A DNA stretch of 64,000 nt from Paragemmobacter straminiformis (GCF_014243445.1 NZ_JACLQD010000001.1:1054001-1118000); one strand, 5' to 3'; shown: positions 49,804 to 59,299, counted from the first letter of the stretch. The notes: generated by a model not told the origin, from the sequence alone. A program made the numbers and translations.

Positions 49804-49932
49804 ATGAAACATCTTATCCTACTGGCCGTTTTTGCGCTGACCGCCTGCGGGGCCGATGGCGCGCCCGAGAAGCCGCAGACCGGTGTTGCCATCACGGGCG
49901 AAGCGCGCGTCGGCGTGACCGGTTCGCTCTAG
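49804..49932 (+). CDS. Small lipoprotein 2, 42 aa, LptM/LppL-like position
   Basis: MKHLILLAVFALTACGADGA gives a lipoprotein signal with lipobox L-T-A-C; only about 27 residues follow. LptM (YifL, LppL in Pseudomonas) is a tiny lipoprotein gene beside lysA or dapF in many proteobacteria, with an LTGCG-x-K-G-P start; the placement before lysA and LTACGADGAPEKP fit that idea, but the homology is too short to be certain. A hairpin GCGGGCA/TGCCCGC follows at 49963-49981. Confidence 0.7.
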   Translation: MKHLILLAVFALTACGADGAPEKPQTGVAITGEARVGVTGSL

Positions 49933-49986
49933 GGCCGACAGGGCCGATGTGATCGTGGCCGTGCGGGCAAACCCTGCCCGCGCGAA

Positions 49987-50014
49987 TTGCGCCACGCGTT
50001 CCATCTGATATAGC
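49987..50014 (+). promoter_or_regulatory. Candidate promoter for lysA
   Basis: TTGCGC (49987-49992), 16-nt spacer, TATAGC (50009-50014), 36 nt before the lysA ATG and after a hairpin that may end the argH-lipoprotein transcript. Confidence 0.45.
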
Positions 50015-50049
50015 ACGCGGCAAGCGTATTGGCGGCAAGGGCGTGTGCG

Positions 50050-51315
50050 ATGGATCATTTCCTTTACAAGAACGGCACCCTTCATGCCGAGGATGTGCCG
50101 ATCAGCGAGATCGCGGCCGAGGTCGGCACGCCGTTCTATGTCTATTCCGCCGCCACGCTGACACGGCATTACCACCTGTTTACCGAGGCCCTGTCGCCCC
50201 TGCCGCACATGGTGTGCTTTGCGATCAAGTCGCTGTCCAATGTGGCGGTGCTGAAACTGCTTGGCGACCTTGGCGCAGGAATGGATGTGGTTTCGGGCGG
50301 CGAGTACCGTCGCGCCCGCGCCGCCGGTGTGCCGGGAAACCGCATCGTGTTTTCCGGCGTGGGCAAGACACGGGACGAGATGCGTCTGGCGCTGACCGGC
50401 GGGATCAGGCAATTCAACGTGGAAAGCGAGCCTGAATTGCACGCCCTGTCCGAGGTTGCGACCTCGCTCGGCCTGACCGCGCCCATCACCATCCGCGTCA
50501 ACCCCGATGTCGATGCCAAGACCCATGCCAAGATCGCGACGGGCAAATCCGAAAACAAGTTCGGCATCCCCATTGCCCGCGCGCGCGAGGTCTATGCCGA
50601 AGCGGCACGCTTGCCCGGCATCGAGGTGATCGGGGTCGATGTGCATATCGGCAGCCAGTTGACCGACCTTGCGCCCTTCGAGCAGGCCTATCTCAAGGTG
50701 GCGGATCTGACACGGCAGTTGCGCGCCGACGGGCATGATATCCGCCGTCTCGATCTGGGCGGGGGGCTAGGCATCCCCTACACCCGTTCGAACGAAGCGC
50801 CGCCCCTGCCGCTGGATTATGGCGCGCTTATCAAGCGCACCGTGGGCGATCTGGGCTGCGAGATCGAAATCGAACCGGGTCGGCTGATTTCGGGAAATGC
50901 GGGATTGCTGGTCGCCTCGGTCGTCTATGTGAAGAATGGCGAGGGGCGTGATTTCCTGATCCTCGACGCGGCGATGAACGATCTGGTCCGGCCGTCGATG
51001 TATGACGCGCATCATGACATCGTTCCGGTCGTCGAGCCTGCCGCCGCGACCGAGGCTGCGGTCTATGACGTGGTCGGCCCCGTCTGCGAAACGGGCGATA
51101 CCTTTGCCAAGGCCCGCCCCGTCGCCCCGATGCACGAGGGCGATCTGGTCGCCTTTCGTTCGGCGGGTGCCTATGGCGCGGTGATGGCGTCGGAATACAA
51201 CACCCGCCCGCTTGTGCCCGAGGTTCTGGTGAAGGGGGATCACTTCGCCGTCATTCGCCAAAGACCGACCTTTGACGAAATCCTGAACCGCGATACCATC
51301 CCCGAATGGTTGTGA
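50050..51315 (+). CDS. lysA: Diaminopimelate decarboxylase
   Basis: A 421-residue fold type III PLP enzyme making L-lysine. Lys60 in HMVCFAIKSLSN is the Schiff-base residue; DVVSGGEYRRA, DVHIGSQLTDL, LDLGGGLGIPY (phosphate loop) and CETGDTFAKAR (active-site Cys) are all present. ATG at 50050. It is followed by the TIGR02302 gene 40 nt later. Confidence 0.98.
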   Translation: MDHFLYKNGTLHAEDVPISEIAAEVGTPFYVYSAATLTRHYHLFTEALSPLPHMVCFAIKSLSNVAVLKLLGDLGAGMDVVSGGEYRRARAAGVPGNRIVFSGVGKTRDEMRLALTGGIRQFNVESEPELHALSEVATSLGLTAPITIRVNPDVDAKTHAKIATGKSENKFGIPIARAREVYAEAARLPGIEVIGVDVHIGSQLTDLAPFEQAYLKVADLTRQLRADGHDIRRLDLGGGLGIPYTRSNEAPPLPLDYGALIKRTVGDLGCEIEIEPGRLISGNAGLLVASVVYVKNGEGRDFLILDAAMNDLVRPSMYDAHHDIVPVVEPAAATEAAVYDVVGPVCETGDTFAKARPVAPMHEGDLVAFRSAGAYGAVMASEYNTRPLVPEVLVKGDHFAVIRQRPTFDEILNRDTIPEWL

Positions 51316-51355
51316 TCCGGCCGGTCCCAAAGGGCCGCCCAAGCGGCGGAGGCCG

Positions 51356-53839
51356 ATGACAGACGACAGTGCCAGCATGTTCAAGGCCATTGCCCGCCCC
51401 CTACGGCTTACGCTGCTGGGGCTGTGGGCTGAACGGCTTGTGCGGTGCCTTTGGCCGCTCTGGACGGTTCTGATCGCCACGCTTTCCGCGCTTGCCTTCG
51501 GGTTGCAGGATCTTTTGCCGATCGAGGTGGCTTGGCCTGCGCTGATTCTGGCGGGGCTTGCAGCACTTGGCTTTCTTTGGCGCGGGTTCCGGCAGTTCCG
51601 GCGCCCGACACGGACCGAGGCGCTGATCCGGCTTGACCAGCGGCTTCCCGGACGCCCGCTTGCGGCCTTGACCGATACGCAGGCGATTGGCGCGGGCGAT
51701 CCGGCCTCGTTGGCGGTATGGCAAGCGCACCGCGCCCGCATGGCAGCCCGCGCGGCGGGTGCAAGCGCCGTCGAACCCGACCTGCGTCTTGCCAGCCGCG
51801 ACCCGTTTGCCCTGCGCTATGTCGCGCTGACGGCCTTTGTCATGGCGCTGATGTTCGGCTCGCTCTGGCGCGTCACGTCGGTCGAGGCGCTTGCTCCGGG
51901 ATCGGGTGCGAATATCGCGGCAGGGCCGACATGGGAGGGATGGGCCCAGCCGCCCGCCTATACCGGAAAACCGACGATCTATCTGAACGAGGTCGACCAG
52001 ACCGCGCTGTCCTTGCCGGTCGGCACCCGCCTGCAATTCCGGCTATACGGCGAAGTGGGCGATCTGACGCTTTCGGAAACCGTCTCGCAGCGGACCGAGG
52101 TTCCGGCGGCGTCAGAGCCTGTGCATGATTTCACCCTGCGCCAGTCGGGCAAGGTTTCGGTCGATGGTCCGGGCGGTCGCGCCTGGGAGTTCACCGCCAC
52201 ACCGGATGCCGCGCCGAGCGTCACGCCGGACAAGACGGTTGCGCGGGAAGCCGACGGCAAGCTGAAGCAGAAGTTCAGCGCCAAGGACGATTACGGCATC
52301 GCCTCGGGTCAGGTGAGCATCGCGCTCGACCTTGCCGCCGTGCAGCGGGTTTACGGGCTGACGGTCGACCCCGAACCGCGCGAGGCTGCCGTTCTGGACC
52401 TGCCCTTGCCGGTGCATGGCAGCCGCGCCGAGTTCACCGAGACATTGGTCGATGACCTGTCGAAGCACCCCTTTGCCAACCTGCCCGTCACCATGACCTT
52501 TTCGGTCACGGACGGGGCCAACCAGACCGGCCGGGCCGAAGCCCTGCATATTACCCTTCCGGGCAAGCGTTTCTTCGACCCCTTCGCCGCTGCCCTGATC
52601 GAAATGCGCCGCGATCTTTTGTGGAACCGCAGCAATGCGCCGCAGGTCGCGCAGATCCTGAAAGCGGTCACCCATCGCCCCGAAGATATGATCCGGAACC
52701 AGCGCGCCTATTTGCGGCTGCGCGTGTTGATGCGCGATCTTGACACGCAGGCCGCCACGCTGACGCCCGAAGCCCGCGACACGATGGCCGAGGAGCTTTG
52801 GCAAATCGCGTTGATGGTCGATGAAGGCGACCTTGCCTCGGCGCTTGAAAACCTGCGTCGCGCGCAGGACCGGCTGGACGAGGCGATCAGGAACGGGGCG
52901 GACAAATCCGAAATCGACCAGCTGATGAAAGAGCTGCGTCAGGCGATGAACGATTACATGCGCCAGTTGGCGCAAGAGGCGGAAAAGAACCCCGACCAGC
53001 AGCAGTCGCAGAATATGGACGGCATGCAGATGTCGGCCGACCAGTTGCAGCAGATGCTGGACGAGCTGCAAAAGCTGATGGAAGAGGGCAAGACCGCCGA
53101 GGCCCAGCAGCTGATGGAGATGCTGCGCCAGCTGATGGAAAACATGCAGGTGGTGCAGGGGCAGGGCCAAGGTCAGGGTCAGGGCGGCCCCGGGCAGCAG
53201 GCGATGCGCGATTTGCAGGATACGCTGCGCAACCAGCAGGGCCTGTCGGACGATGCCTTCCGCGATCTGCAGGACGGGCAGGAAGGCGAGGGCGAGCAAG
53301 GGCAGGATCAGGGTGAGGGCAAGGGCGAAGGCAAGGGCGGACAAAGCCTTGCCGACCGCCAGCGCGAGCTGCGCGACAAACTTGGCCAGTTGCAGGGCGG
53401 GCAGCTTCCCGGTGACGGCAGCGAGCAGGGCGAGGAAGGCCGCCGCCAGCTTGACCGTGCCGGCCGCGCCATGGACGAGGCCGAAGATGCCCTGCGCGAC
53501 GGCGACTTGCCGCGCGCACTGGACCGGCAGGCCGAGGCGATGGAAGCGATGCGCGACGGGATGCAGAATTTCGGCGACGCCCTTGCCGAGACCCAGCGGC
53601 AGGGCGATGCGGCGCAGGGCGAAGAATTCGGTCAGGCCGATCCGAATGGCCAGCGCGATCCCCTGGGCCGCGAACCGGGCAATTCGGCGCGCATCGGTTC
53701 GGACCGGAACATGCTGCAAGGGCAGGATGTCTATCGCCGCGCACAAGACCTGCTTGACGAAATCCGCCGCCGTTCAGGCGAACAGGCGCGGCCCGAAGGC
53801 GAGCGCAACTATCTGCGCCGCCTTCTGGATATGTTCTGA
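51356..53839 (+). CDS. TIGR02302 (DUF4175) family large membrane protein
   Basis: An 827-residue protein. Two or three membrane helices lie in the first ~190 residues (RLTLLGLWAERLVRCLWPLW, ILAGLAALGFLW, and YVALTAFVMALMFGSLWRVT). A periplasmic beta-rich region follows, then from about residue 480 a long helical part. Residues ~540-770 are extremely Gln/Gly/Glu-rich (repeated QGQGQGQ and GEGKGEGKG blocks) and coiled-coil forming. The family is restricted to alphaproteobacteria and uncharacterised. The C-terminal PEGERNYLRRLLDMF is conserved in the family. Start ATG 51356. Confidence 0.9.
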   Translation: MTDDSASMFKAIARPLRLTLLGLWAERLVRCLWPLWTVLIATLSALAFGLQDLLPIEVAWPALILAGLAALGFLWRGFRQFRRPTRTEALIRLDQRLPGRPLAALTDTQAIGAGDPASLAVWQAHRARMAARAAGASAVEPDLRLASRDPFALRYVALTAFVMALMFGSLWRVTSVEALAPGSGANIAAGPTWEGWAQPPAYTGKPTIYLNEVDQTALSLPVGTRLQFRLYGEVGDLTLSETVSQRTEVPAASEPVHDFTLRQSGKVSVDGPGGRAWEFTATPDAAPSVTPDKTVAREADGKLKQKFSAKDDYGIASGQVSIALDLAAVQRVYGLTVDPEPREAAVLDLPLPVHGSRAEFTETLVDDLSKHPFANLPVTMTFSVTDGANQTGRAEALHITLPGKRFFDPFAAALIEMRRDLLWNRSNAPQVAQILKAVTHRPEDMIRNQRAYLRLRVLMRDLDTQAATLTPEARDTMAEELWQIALMVDEGDLASALENLRRAQDRLDEAIRNGADKSEIDQLMKELRQAMNDYMRQLAQEAEKNPDQQQSQNMDGMQMSADQLQQMLDELQKLMEEGKTAEAQQLMEMLRQLMENMQVVQGQGQGQGQGGPGQQAMRDLQDTLRNQQGLSDDAFRDLQDGQEGEGEQGQDQGEGKGEGKGGQSLADRQRELRDKLGQLQGGQLPGDGSEQGEEGRRQLDRAGRAMDEAEDALRDGDLPRALDRQAEAMEAMRDGMQNFGDALAETQRQGDAAQGEEFGQADPNGQRDPLGREPGNSARIGSDRNMLQGQDVYRRAQDLLDEIRRRSGEQARPEGERNYLRRLLDMF

Positions 53840-53840
53840 A

Positions 53841-54614
53841 TCATTCTCCGCTGTCGGCGGTCAGCCCCTGAATCGCCGCCGTCGCACGACGCATCGCGCC
53901 GTCAAGCCACAGCCGGCCGGCATCGACGGTCTGGACATAGCCATCCATCGCACCCTTCGAGGCGGGGATCTGTTCGGAAATCTTCGGCGCCATCGCATAG
54001 GCCCCGGCAGCCCCTGCGGCGATCAGAAGCGACAGGACGAAACCGCTGCGAAAACCGCTGCGCGCGGCGGGTTCGTCGGCGCTTGCCGCATCGACATCGG
54101 CCGCGCCGGACCGGAGCGACGAGTTGATTTCCTCGATATCGGGCAGCAATCCGCGGCGTGACGGCGGCTTGGCCGGTTCGGGCGGGGGTGCGGCTTCGGG
54201 GTCCGCGCCCTTGAGCCGCGCGATGCGTCGCGCTGCCGCCGCCGCAAGCCCGCCACCTGCCGCGACATCGGGTGCGGAAAGCGGCATCTCGGTCTGGGTT
54301 TCGATGGGGGCGGCTTCGGCCCTGCGGGCGGCGGCTTCGCGTTCGGCCTCTTCGCGCAGAACCGCCATCAGGTTTTCGTCAAGCGTCCGGCGGGCGGGCG
54401 TTTGCGGCAGGCTTTCGGGTTCGGGCGCTTCGTCCAGATCGGGGCCGGACTCTCCGAACAGCGCCTCTTCATCGGCTATCGCAGCCTCGACTTCGGCCGG
54501 CAGCTGGAACCAGGCGTGGCCGCAGTTTGAACATTGCACATCACGTCCCCCTTCGGGAATCGCGGCATCATCCACTTCGTATTCGGCGTCACAATTCGGA
54601 CAGATCAGGCGCAT
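53841..54614 (-). CDS. MJ0042-type zinc-ribbon protein with a membrane helix
   Basis: A 257-residue protein. The N-terminal zinc ribbon is CPNC (5-8) ... CSNC (28-31) with the MJ0042 context EYEVDDAAIPEGGRDVQC. A long disordered, Ala/Glu/Pro-rich linker leads to one transmembrane helix near residues 190-210 (GFVLSLLIAAGAAGAYAMAP) and a short periplasmic tail. In Rhodobacterales it commonly sits divergent to ftsEX; function is unknown. It is convergent with the TIGR02302 gene, 1 nt apart. Confidence 0.85.
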   Translation of the reverse strand: MRLICPNCDAEYEVDDAAIPEGGRDVQCSNCGHAWFQLPAEVEAAIADEEALFGESGPDLDEAPEPESLPQTPARRTLDENLMAVLREEAEREAAARRAEAAPIETQTEMPLSAPDVAAGGGLAAAAARRIARLKGADPEAAPPPEPAKPPSRRGLLPDIEEINSSLRSGAADVDAASADEPAARSGFRSGFVLSLLIAAGAAGAYAMAPKISEQIPASKGAMDGYVQTVDAGRLWLDGAMRRATAAIQGLTADSGE

Positions 54615-54656
54615 TCCGTCATGGTCCCCACTGAATCAGGCCCTGCGCATTCCGCC

Positions 54657-54685
54657 TTGACCCGACACACCCTGTTTTACATACC
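54657..54685 (+). promoter_or_regulatory. Candidate promoter for ftsEX-plsC
   Basis: TTGACC (54657-54662), 17-nt spacer, CATACC (54680-54685), about 85 nt before the ftsE GTG in the divergent spacer. Confidence 0.45.
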
Positions 54686-54772
54686 CCATGGCAGCAAGCG
54701 GACCCACTCCGATTGCAACCGACACCACCTTGGGCAATGCTGCGCCCGCAAGCAAGGGCAGAAGAGGCATCC

Positions 54773-55444
54773 GTGATCGCGTTTGACAATGTCGCCTACA
54801 ACTACGGAGGGGGCGAGCTTTTGTCCGAGGTCAGCCTGCGCCTTGCGCCGGGATCGTTCCACTTTCTGACCGGCCCTTCGGGTGCGGGCAAATCGACCCT
54901 GCTGAAGCTTGCCTATGCCGAGCTTTTGCCGACCGCAGGACATGTCACGATCTTCGACAAGGACGTGCGCAGCCTTGGTCGCAACGATGTCGCGCTGACG
55001 CGCCGCCGGATCGGTGTGGTGCATCAGGATGTGCAGTTCCTCGACCATCTGCCGCTTGCGGCGAATGTGTCCCTGCCGCTGACCGTTTCGGGCAAGCAAG
55101 GAAATCCGCGCGATCTGACCGACCTTTTGCAATGGGTCGGTCTGGGCAAGCTGGCCGATGCGCTGCCGCCTTCGCTGTCGGGCGGCGAGAGGCAAAGGGC
55201 GGCACTGGCGCGGGCCATCATCATGGGGCCCGACGTGATACTTGCCGACGAGCCGACGGGTAACCTCGATTGGGAAATGTCGCTGCGACTTCTGACACTT
55301 CTGGCCGAGTTGAACCGGATGGGTAAGACGATTCTGGTGGCCACCCATGACCTGAACCTGATCCGCCAGGCCAAGGCGCAGGTGGCCGCCCGTGTGCTGC
55401 GCATCCGCAACCGCCGTATCCAGCTTGCGGGGGCCGATCTGTGA
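54773..55444 (+). CDS. ftsE: Cell division ATP-binding protein FtsE
   Basis: A 223-residue ABC ATPase that with FtsX controls septal peptidoglycan hydrolases. Walker A TGPSGAGKSTLLKLAY, Q-loop VHQDVQFLDHLP, signature LSGGERQRAALARAI and Walker B VILADEPTGNLD are complete. Start is GTG at 54773 with GAGG upstream. The stop overlaps ftsX by 4 nt (GTGA). Confidence 0.95.
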   Translation: MIAFDNVAYNYGGGELLSEVSLRLAPGSFHFLTGPSGAGKSTLLKLAYAELLPTAGHVTIFDKDVRSLGRNDVALTRRRIGVVHQDVQFLDHLPLAANVSLPLTVSGKQGNPRDLTDLLQWVGLGKLADALPPSLSGGERQRAALARAIIMGPDVILADEPTGNLDWEMSLRLLTLLAELNRMGKTILVATHDLNLIRQAKAQVAARVLRIRNRRIQLAGADL

Positions 55445-56337
55445 TTGCGTCCTTTCAGGCCCTGCTCTTCTCGGACCGGGCGGCGGACCGCGTGGTGCCA
55501 CCCACGGGCCATACCGCATGGCTGACCACGTTCACCGCCGCAGCGATGACCTTCCTTGCGGTCTTTGCGCTGGCGCTTTCGCTTGCATCGGGCCGGCTGG
55601 CTGCGCGGTGGTCGGAGGCTTTGGCAAACACCGCGACGATACGCATTTCGGCCCCGGCAGACCAGATGCAGCAGCAAACCGACGCCGTGCTTGCCGTGTT
55701 GTCGGGCACCCCGGGCATCGCCAGTTCGCGCGCCCTGACGAATGACGAGCAAAAGGCGCTTCTGGCGCCGTGGTTCGGCCCGGATTTGCCGGTCGAGGCA
55801 TTGCCGCTTCCGCGGCTTATCGAGGTGACGGAAACCGGCGAGGGCTATGACAGCGAAGGCCTGCGCCAGCGCCTGTTGGCCGAAGCTCCGGGGGCCGTGC
55901 TTGACGACCATACACGCTGGCGCCGCCCGCTTGCCACGGCTGCCGCGCGGCTCAATCTGTTGGGGGGGCTGTCGATCGTGCTGATCGGTGCGACGATGGC
56001 CGCGATGATCACGCTTGCGGCCAATGCCGCGCTTGCGGCCAATGCACAGGTGATACGCGTGTTGCGTCTTGTCGGGGCGCAGGACGATTACATCGCTGCC
56101 GCTTTCGTCCGCAGGTTCACCCTGCGCGCGGTGGCCGGATCGGCCATAGGGGCCGCGCTGGGGCTTGTGGGCGTGTTCCTTCTGCCGCCGGTCGACGAGG
56201 CGGGCGGTTTCCTGACGGGGCTTGGCTTTCAGGGGACGGGCTGGCTGTTGCCGCTGCTTCTTCCGCCCATAGCAGGGGCGGTCGCGCTGATCGCAACACG
56301 CGCCGCCGCGTTCCGCAAATTGCGAGAGGTGCAATGA
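55441..56337 (+). CDS. ftsX: Cell division protein FtsX
   Basis: A 298-residue permease-like protein with four membrane helices: one near TAWLTTFTAAAMTFLAVFAL, then an extracytoplasmic PLD (~60-160), then three helices beginning GGLSIVLIGATMAAMITLAA. ANAQVIRVLRLVGAQDDYIA is the conserved cytoplasmic loop of the FtsX/MacB class. GTG start at 55441 overlaps ftsE; the stop overlaps plsC by ATGA. Confidence 0.93.
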   Translation: MIASFQALLFSDRAADRVVPPTGHTAWLTTFTAAAMTFLAVFALALSLASGRLAARWSEALANTATIRISAPADQMQQQTDAVLAVLSGTPGIASSRALTNDEQKALLAPWFGPDLPVEALPLPRLIEVTETGEGYDSEGLRQRLLAEAPGAVLDDHTRWRRPLATAAARLNLLGGLSIVLIGATMAAMITLAANAALAANAQVIRVLRLVGAQDDYIAAAFVRRFTLRAVAGSAIGAALGLVGVFLLPPVDEAGGFLTGLGFQGTGWLLPLLLPPIAGAVALIATRAAAFRKLREVQ

Positions 56338-57068
56338 CCAATCCTGTCCGCTGGCTTTTGTCGTTGCTTTTCATCGCGCAGATGTATCTGGCGATGCTGG
56401 TTCTTGCGGTGGTCTATCTGGTCCCGGCCCTTGTCTCGCGCAGCGGGGCATGGGCGGGCGTTCATGCCTATTGCCGCTGGGTGCGTTTCACTGCCCGCAT
56501 CCTTGTCGGCCTGCGGTCGGAAATCAGGGGCGAGGTGCCGCAGGGCGAGGTGTTGATCGCGTCGAAGCACCAGAGTTTCTTTGACATCATCCTGATCTGC
56601 TCGGCGGTTCCGCGCCCGAAGTTCATCATGAAGAAAGAGCTGAAATGGGCCCCCCTGCTGGGCTGGTATGCGCTGCGCATCGGCTGCATTCCGGTGGATC
56701 GCGGCAAGAAGGGCCGCGCCATCGCCGAAATGAAGCGCGCGGTGGCAGAGGGCGCCAAGATACCCGGCCAGTTGATCATCTATCCGCAAGGCACGCGCGT
56801 CGCACCCGGAGCGACGCTGCCCTACAAGGTCGGCACGGGGATCATCTATGCCCAGATGAACCGTCCCTGCGTTCCGGCGGCGACGAATGTCGGCGTGTTC
56901 TGGCCGCGCCACGGCATCTTGCGCAAGCCCGGATTGGCCGTTGTCGAATTCCTTCCCGCCATCGCGCCGGGCAGATCGATTTCAGAATTCATGGCCGAAA
57001 TCGAAGCCGTGATCGAACCCGCATCGGACCGCTTGATGCAAGAGGCGGGGTTCGTCGCGGCAGGGTGA
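56334..57068 (+). CDS. plsC: 1-acyl-sn-glycerol-3-phosphate acyltransferase
   Basis: A 244-residue membrane enzyme that makes phosphatidic acid. An N-terminal hydrophobic anchor precedes the catalytic HX4D motif SKHQSFFDIIL; GCIPVDRGKKGRAIAEMKRA and IIYPQGTRVAPGA are motifs II and III. It is coupled to ftsX by ATGA, so membrane lipid synthesis and division genes share a transcript. Confidence 0.93.
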   Translation: MTNPVRWLLSLLFIAQMYLAMLVLAVVYLVPALVSRSGAWAGVHAYCRWVRFTARILVGLRSEIRGEVPQGEVLIASKHQSFFDIILICSAVPRPKFIMKKELKWAPLLGWYALRIGCIPVDRGKKGRAIAEMKRAVAEGAKIPGQLIIYPQGTRVAPGATLPYKVGTGIIYAQMNRPCVPAATNVGVFWPRHGILRKPGLAVVEFLPAIAPGRSISEFMAEIEAVIEPASDRLMQEAGFVAAG

Positions 57069-57123
57069 TTGCCGAACGGCGACGCAAGACATTCGCCAAT
57101 GTGGCCCGGCGACTGACGACGCG

Positions 57124-59097
57124 TCAGATCGCGAGGCCAGTCTTGCGCCCATCGTGAAAGGCATAGGGTGCCTGCCTCGGGGCGGCGCAATCGCCGATCC
57201 GGTGCAGCAGCTTGCCCGCGATGGCTTCGGGAAACGGGTCAAAGGCGATGTTCGTCGTTGCCATCACAAGGGCCGAAGCCGCAAGTGTCTGCTCGCTTCC
57301 ATCCAGCATGGACCGCACCGATACGCCGTTGCCGTGCCAGCGGGTGATGACATGTTCGGTCAGCATCACGGCGCCGGCCTGCGCCAGACGCTTGCGCGCC
57401 GGACCATCGGCCGAGGTGCGGGCAATTTCCTTGCCGACGAACGGGTCGGGGGTGACCACGATCACCTTCTTGCCCTGTTCGGCCAAGGCCCATGCCGTTC
57501 CAACGCCGCGCCAGTTGCCGCCCTCGTCATAGACGACCACGGTGCCGCCAAGCCGCGCCTCGCGCCGCAGCACCTCTTCCGGCGACCAGACGCCGCCGGC
57601 TTCGATTCCCGGAAGGGTCGCGGCCTCGGGCATCCACCGCTGCCGTCCCGTGCCATCGGGCAGCGAGCCTGTGGCGATCACCACCTCGTCCGCATCGTGT
57701 GAAGCGACCTCGGTCTCGTCGAGATAGGTGTTCAATCGCACCGTCACGCCCAGCTTTTCGAGTTGGCGTTCATACCAGCCGATCAGGTCCATGATCTGCC
57801 CGCGCCGCGGCTGCATGCCTGCCAGCCGGAACTGCCCGCCCAGTTGCGGCGCTGCCTCGACCAGTTCGACCCGATGTCCGCGCTCGGCCGCGACCCGCGC
57901 CGCCTCTAGTCCCGCAGGGCCACCCCCGACGACCAGCACCGATTTCTTCACAGCCGCAGGGGTGAAACGGTCCCCGCCCCATTCCCATTCGCGCCCCGCG
58001 CTCGGGTTGATCAGGCAGGAAATCCAGTAGTCGCGCGATCTTCGCCCCCAGCACATCTGGTTGCAGGAAATGCAGCCCCGCACGTCCTCGGCCCGCCCCT
58101 CGGCCGTCTTGCGCGCAAGGTGCGGGTCGGCGATTTGCCCCCGCACGATGGAAACCATATCGGCCTGACCCGAAGCGATGACGCTTTCGGCATTCTCGGG
58201 CGTGCGGACATGGGCTTCCGACGTCACCTTGGCATGCGTCACGACGCCCTTGATCTGCTCGGTCACGGGGGCGGTGAGTTTTTCGCCGAACAGGAAGGTC
58301 GGCATCAGCCGTTCAAAGTCGAGATAGCCGCCATGCCCGCAGGTGACATAATCGACATGTCCCGTGGCATCGTGCAACGCCACGCATTCGAGAAGGCTTT
58401 CCACCGACAGCGTCACGGCAGTCGCATCCGAGGTGCTGACCGCCAAGCCGATGATGAAATCCTCGCCACAGGCGCGGCGGATGCGTTCGATGATGGTGCG
58501 CGAGAACCGCGTGCGGTTTTCGAGTGAACCACCCCATTGATCGTCGCGCTTGTTGGACCAGGGTGTCCAGAACTGGTCGAGAAGCGAGTGATAGGCCGCC
58601 CAGACCTCGACCCCCTGAAACCCCGCCTTCTGGCACCGCACGGCGGCGGCGACATGGGCGTCGATCAACTCCCAGATCTCGGCTTCGGTCAACTTATGCG
58701 ACCCGTCCGAGTCGTGATAGCTCGGCTCGCCCGAGGGTGACCAGTGCGGCTGGAAACTCAGATCGGAATCGCCATGCGCGCCGATGTGGTAAAGCTGTTG
58801 CAGGATCACGGCCCCCGCCTCTTTCACAGGTTCCGTCACCTTGCGAAAATGGGGGATCACCTCATCCGTGCCATGCCGGAAATTGCCCCGCGTCAGAACG
58901 CCGGTCCGGTGTACCGGCATCGGCTCGCAGACGATCATCGCCGCCCCGCCCAGCGCCCGCTCGAGCAGATATCCCGCCGTCCTCTGCCCCGGCAGGCCGT
59001 TCTCGGCCATGTTGTTGGTATGGGCGCCAAAGACGATCCGGTTGCGCAATGTCTGGCCGCGCAATTCGATGGGCGAGAGAAGATGGCGGTGGTTCAT
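57124..59097 (-). CDS. FMN/FAD 4Fe-4S oxidoreductase, Old Yellow Enzyme-type demethylase family
   Basis: A 657-residue two-part flavoenzyme. Residues ~1-365 are an FMN TIM barrel of the Old Yellow Enzyme class. A [4Fe-4S] site is formed by Cys342, Cys345, Cys349 and Cys361. Residues ~385-657 bind FAD/NAD(P), with GGGPAG at 391-396. This is the architecture of trimethylamine dehydrogenase, 2,4-dienoyl-CoA reductase and the N-methylproline (stachydrine) demethylases; opening IVFGAHTNNMAENGLPG favours the latter by recollection. Substrate unproven. The start ATG is 59097. Confidence 0.88.
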   Translation of the reverse strand: MNHRHLLSPIELRGQTLRNRIVFGAHTNNMAENGLPGQRTAGYLLERALGGAAMIVCEPMPVHRTGVLTRGNFRHGTDEVIPHFRKVTEPVKEAGAVILQQLYHIGAHGDSDLSFQPHWSPSGEPSYHDSDGSHKLTEAEIWELIDAHVAAAVRCQKAGFQGVEVWAAYHSLLDQFWTPWSNKRDDQWGGSLENRTRFSRTIIERIRRACGEDFIIGLAVSTSDATAVTLSVESLLECVALHDATGHVDYVTCGHGGYLDFERLMPTFLFGEKLTAPVTEQIKGVVTHAKVTSEAHVRTPENAESVIASGQADMVSIVRGQIADPHLARKTAEGRAEDVRGCISCNQMCWGRRSRDYWISCLINPSAGREWEWGGDRFTPAAVKKSVLVVGGGPAGLEAARVAAERGHRVELVEAAPQLGGQFRLAGMQPRRGQIMDLIGWYERQLEKLGVTVRLNTYLDETEVASHDADEVVIATGSLPDGTGRQRWMPEAATLPGIEAGGVWSPEEVLRREARLGGTVVVYDEGGNWRGVGTAWALAEQGKKVIVVTPDPFVGKEIARTSADGPARKRLAQAGAVMLTEHVITRWHGNGVSVRSMLDGSEQTLAASALVMATTNIAFDPFPEAIAGKLLHRIGDCAAPRQAPYAFHDGRKTGLAI

Positions 59098-59190
59098 GGG
59101 CGTTTTCCTGCGTTGCAAGACCAGCCTAGCGCGCCGTTCCGCCTGCATCCGCCTTCAGCCGCGACACGGAATGGTCAAGTTCCGCCCTGC

Positions 59191-59217
59191 GCTTTCATCC
59201 TTGCCCAAATACTCATC
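59191..59217 (+). repeat. Dispersed repeat B, copy 5, truncated
   Basis: GCTTTCATCCTTGCCCAAAT then ACTCATC: matches copies 1 and 4 up to ACTC and then loses the G-rich hairpin. It lies in the 202-bp spacer between the rluA-like gene and the flavoprotein gene, where nothing else is recognised. Confidence 0.7.
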
Positions 59218-59299
59218 TTGCAACCGCAGCCAGGCACGGCACATCGGCCGCCAAGGCGCCGTTCTGCCGCTTCCTTGTCGCGGGAAAGGGGATCTTCGG

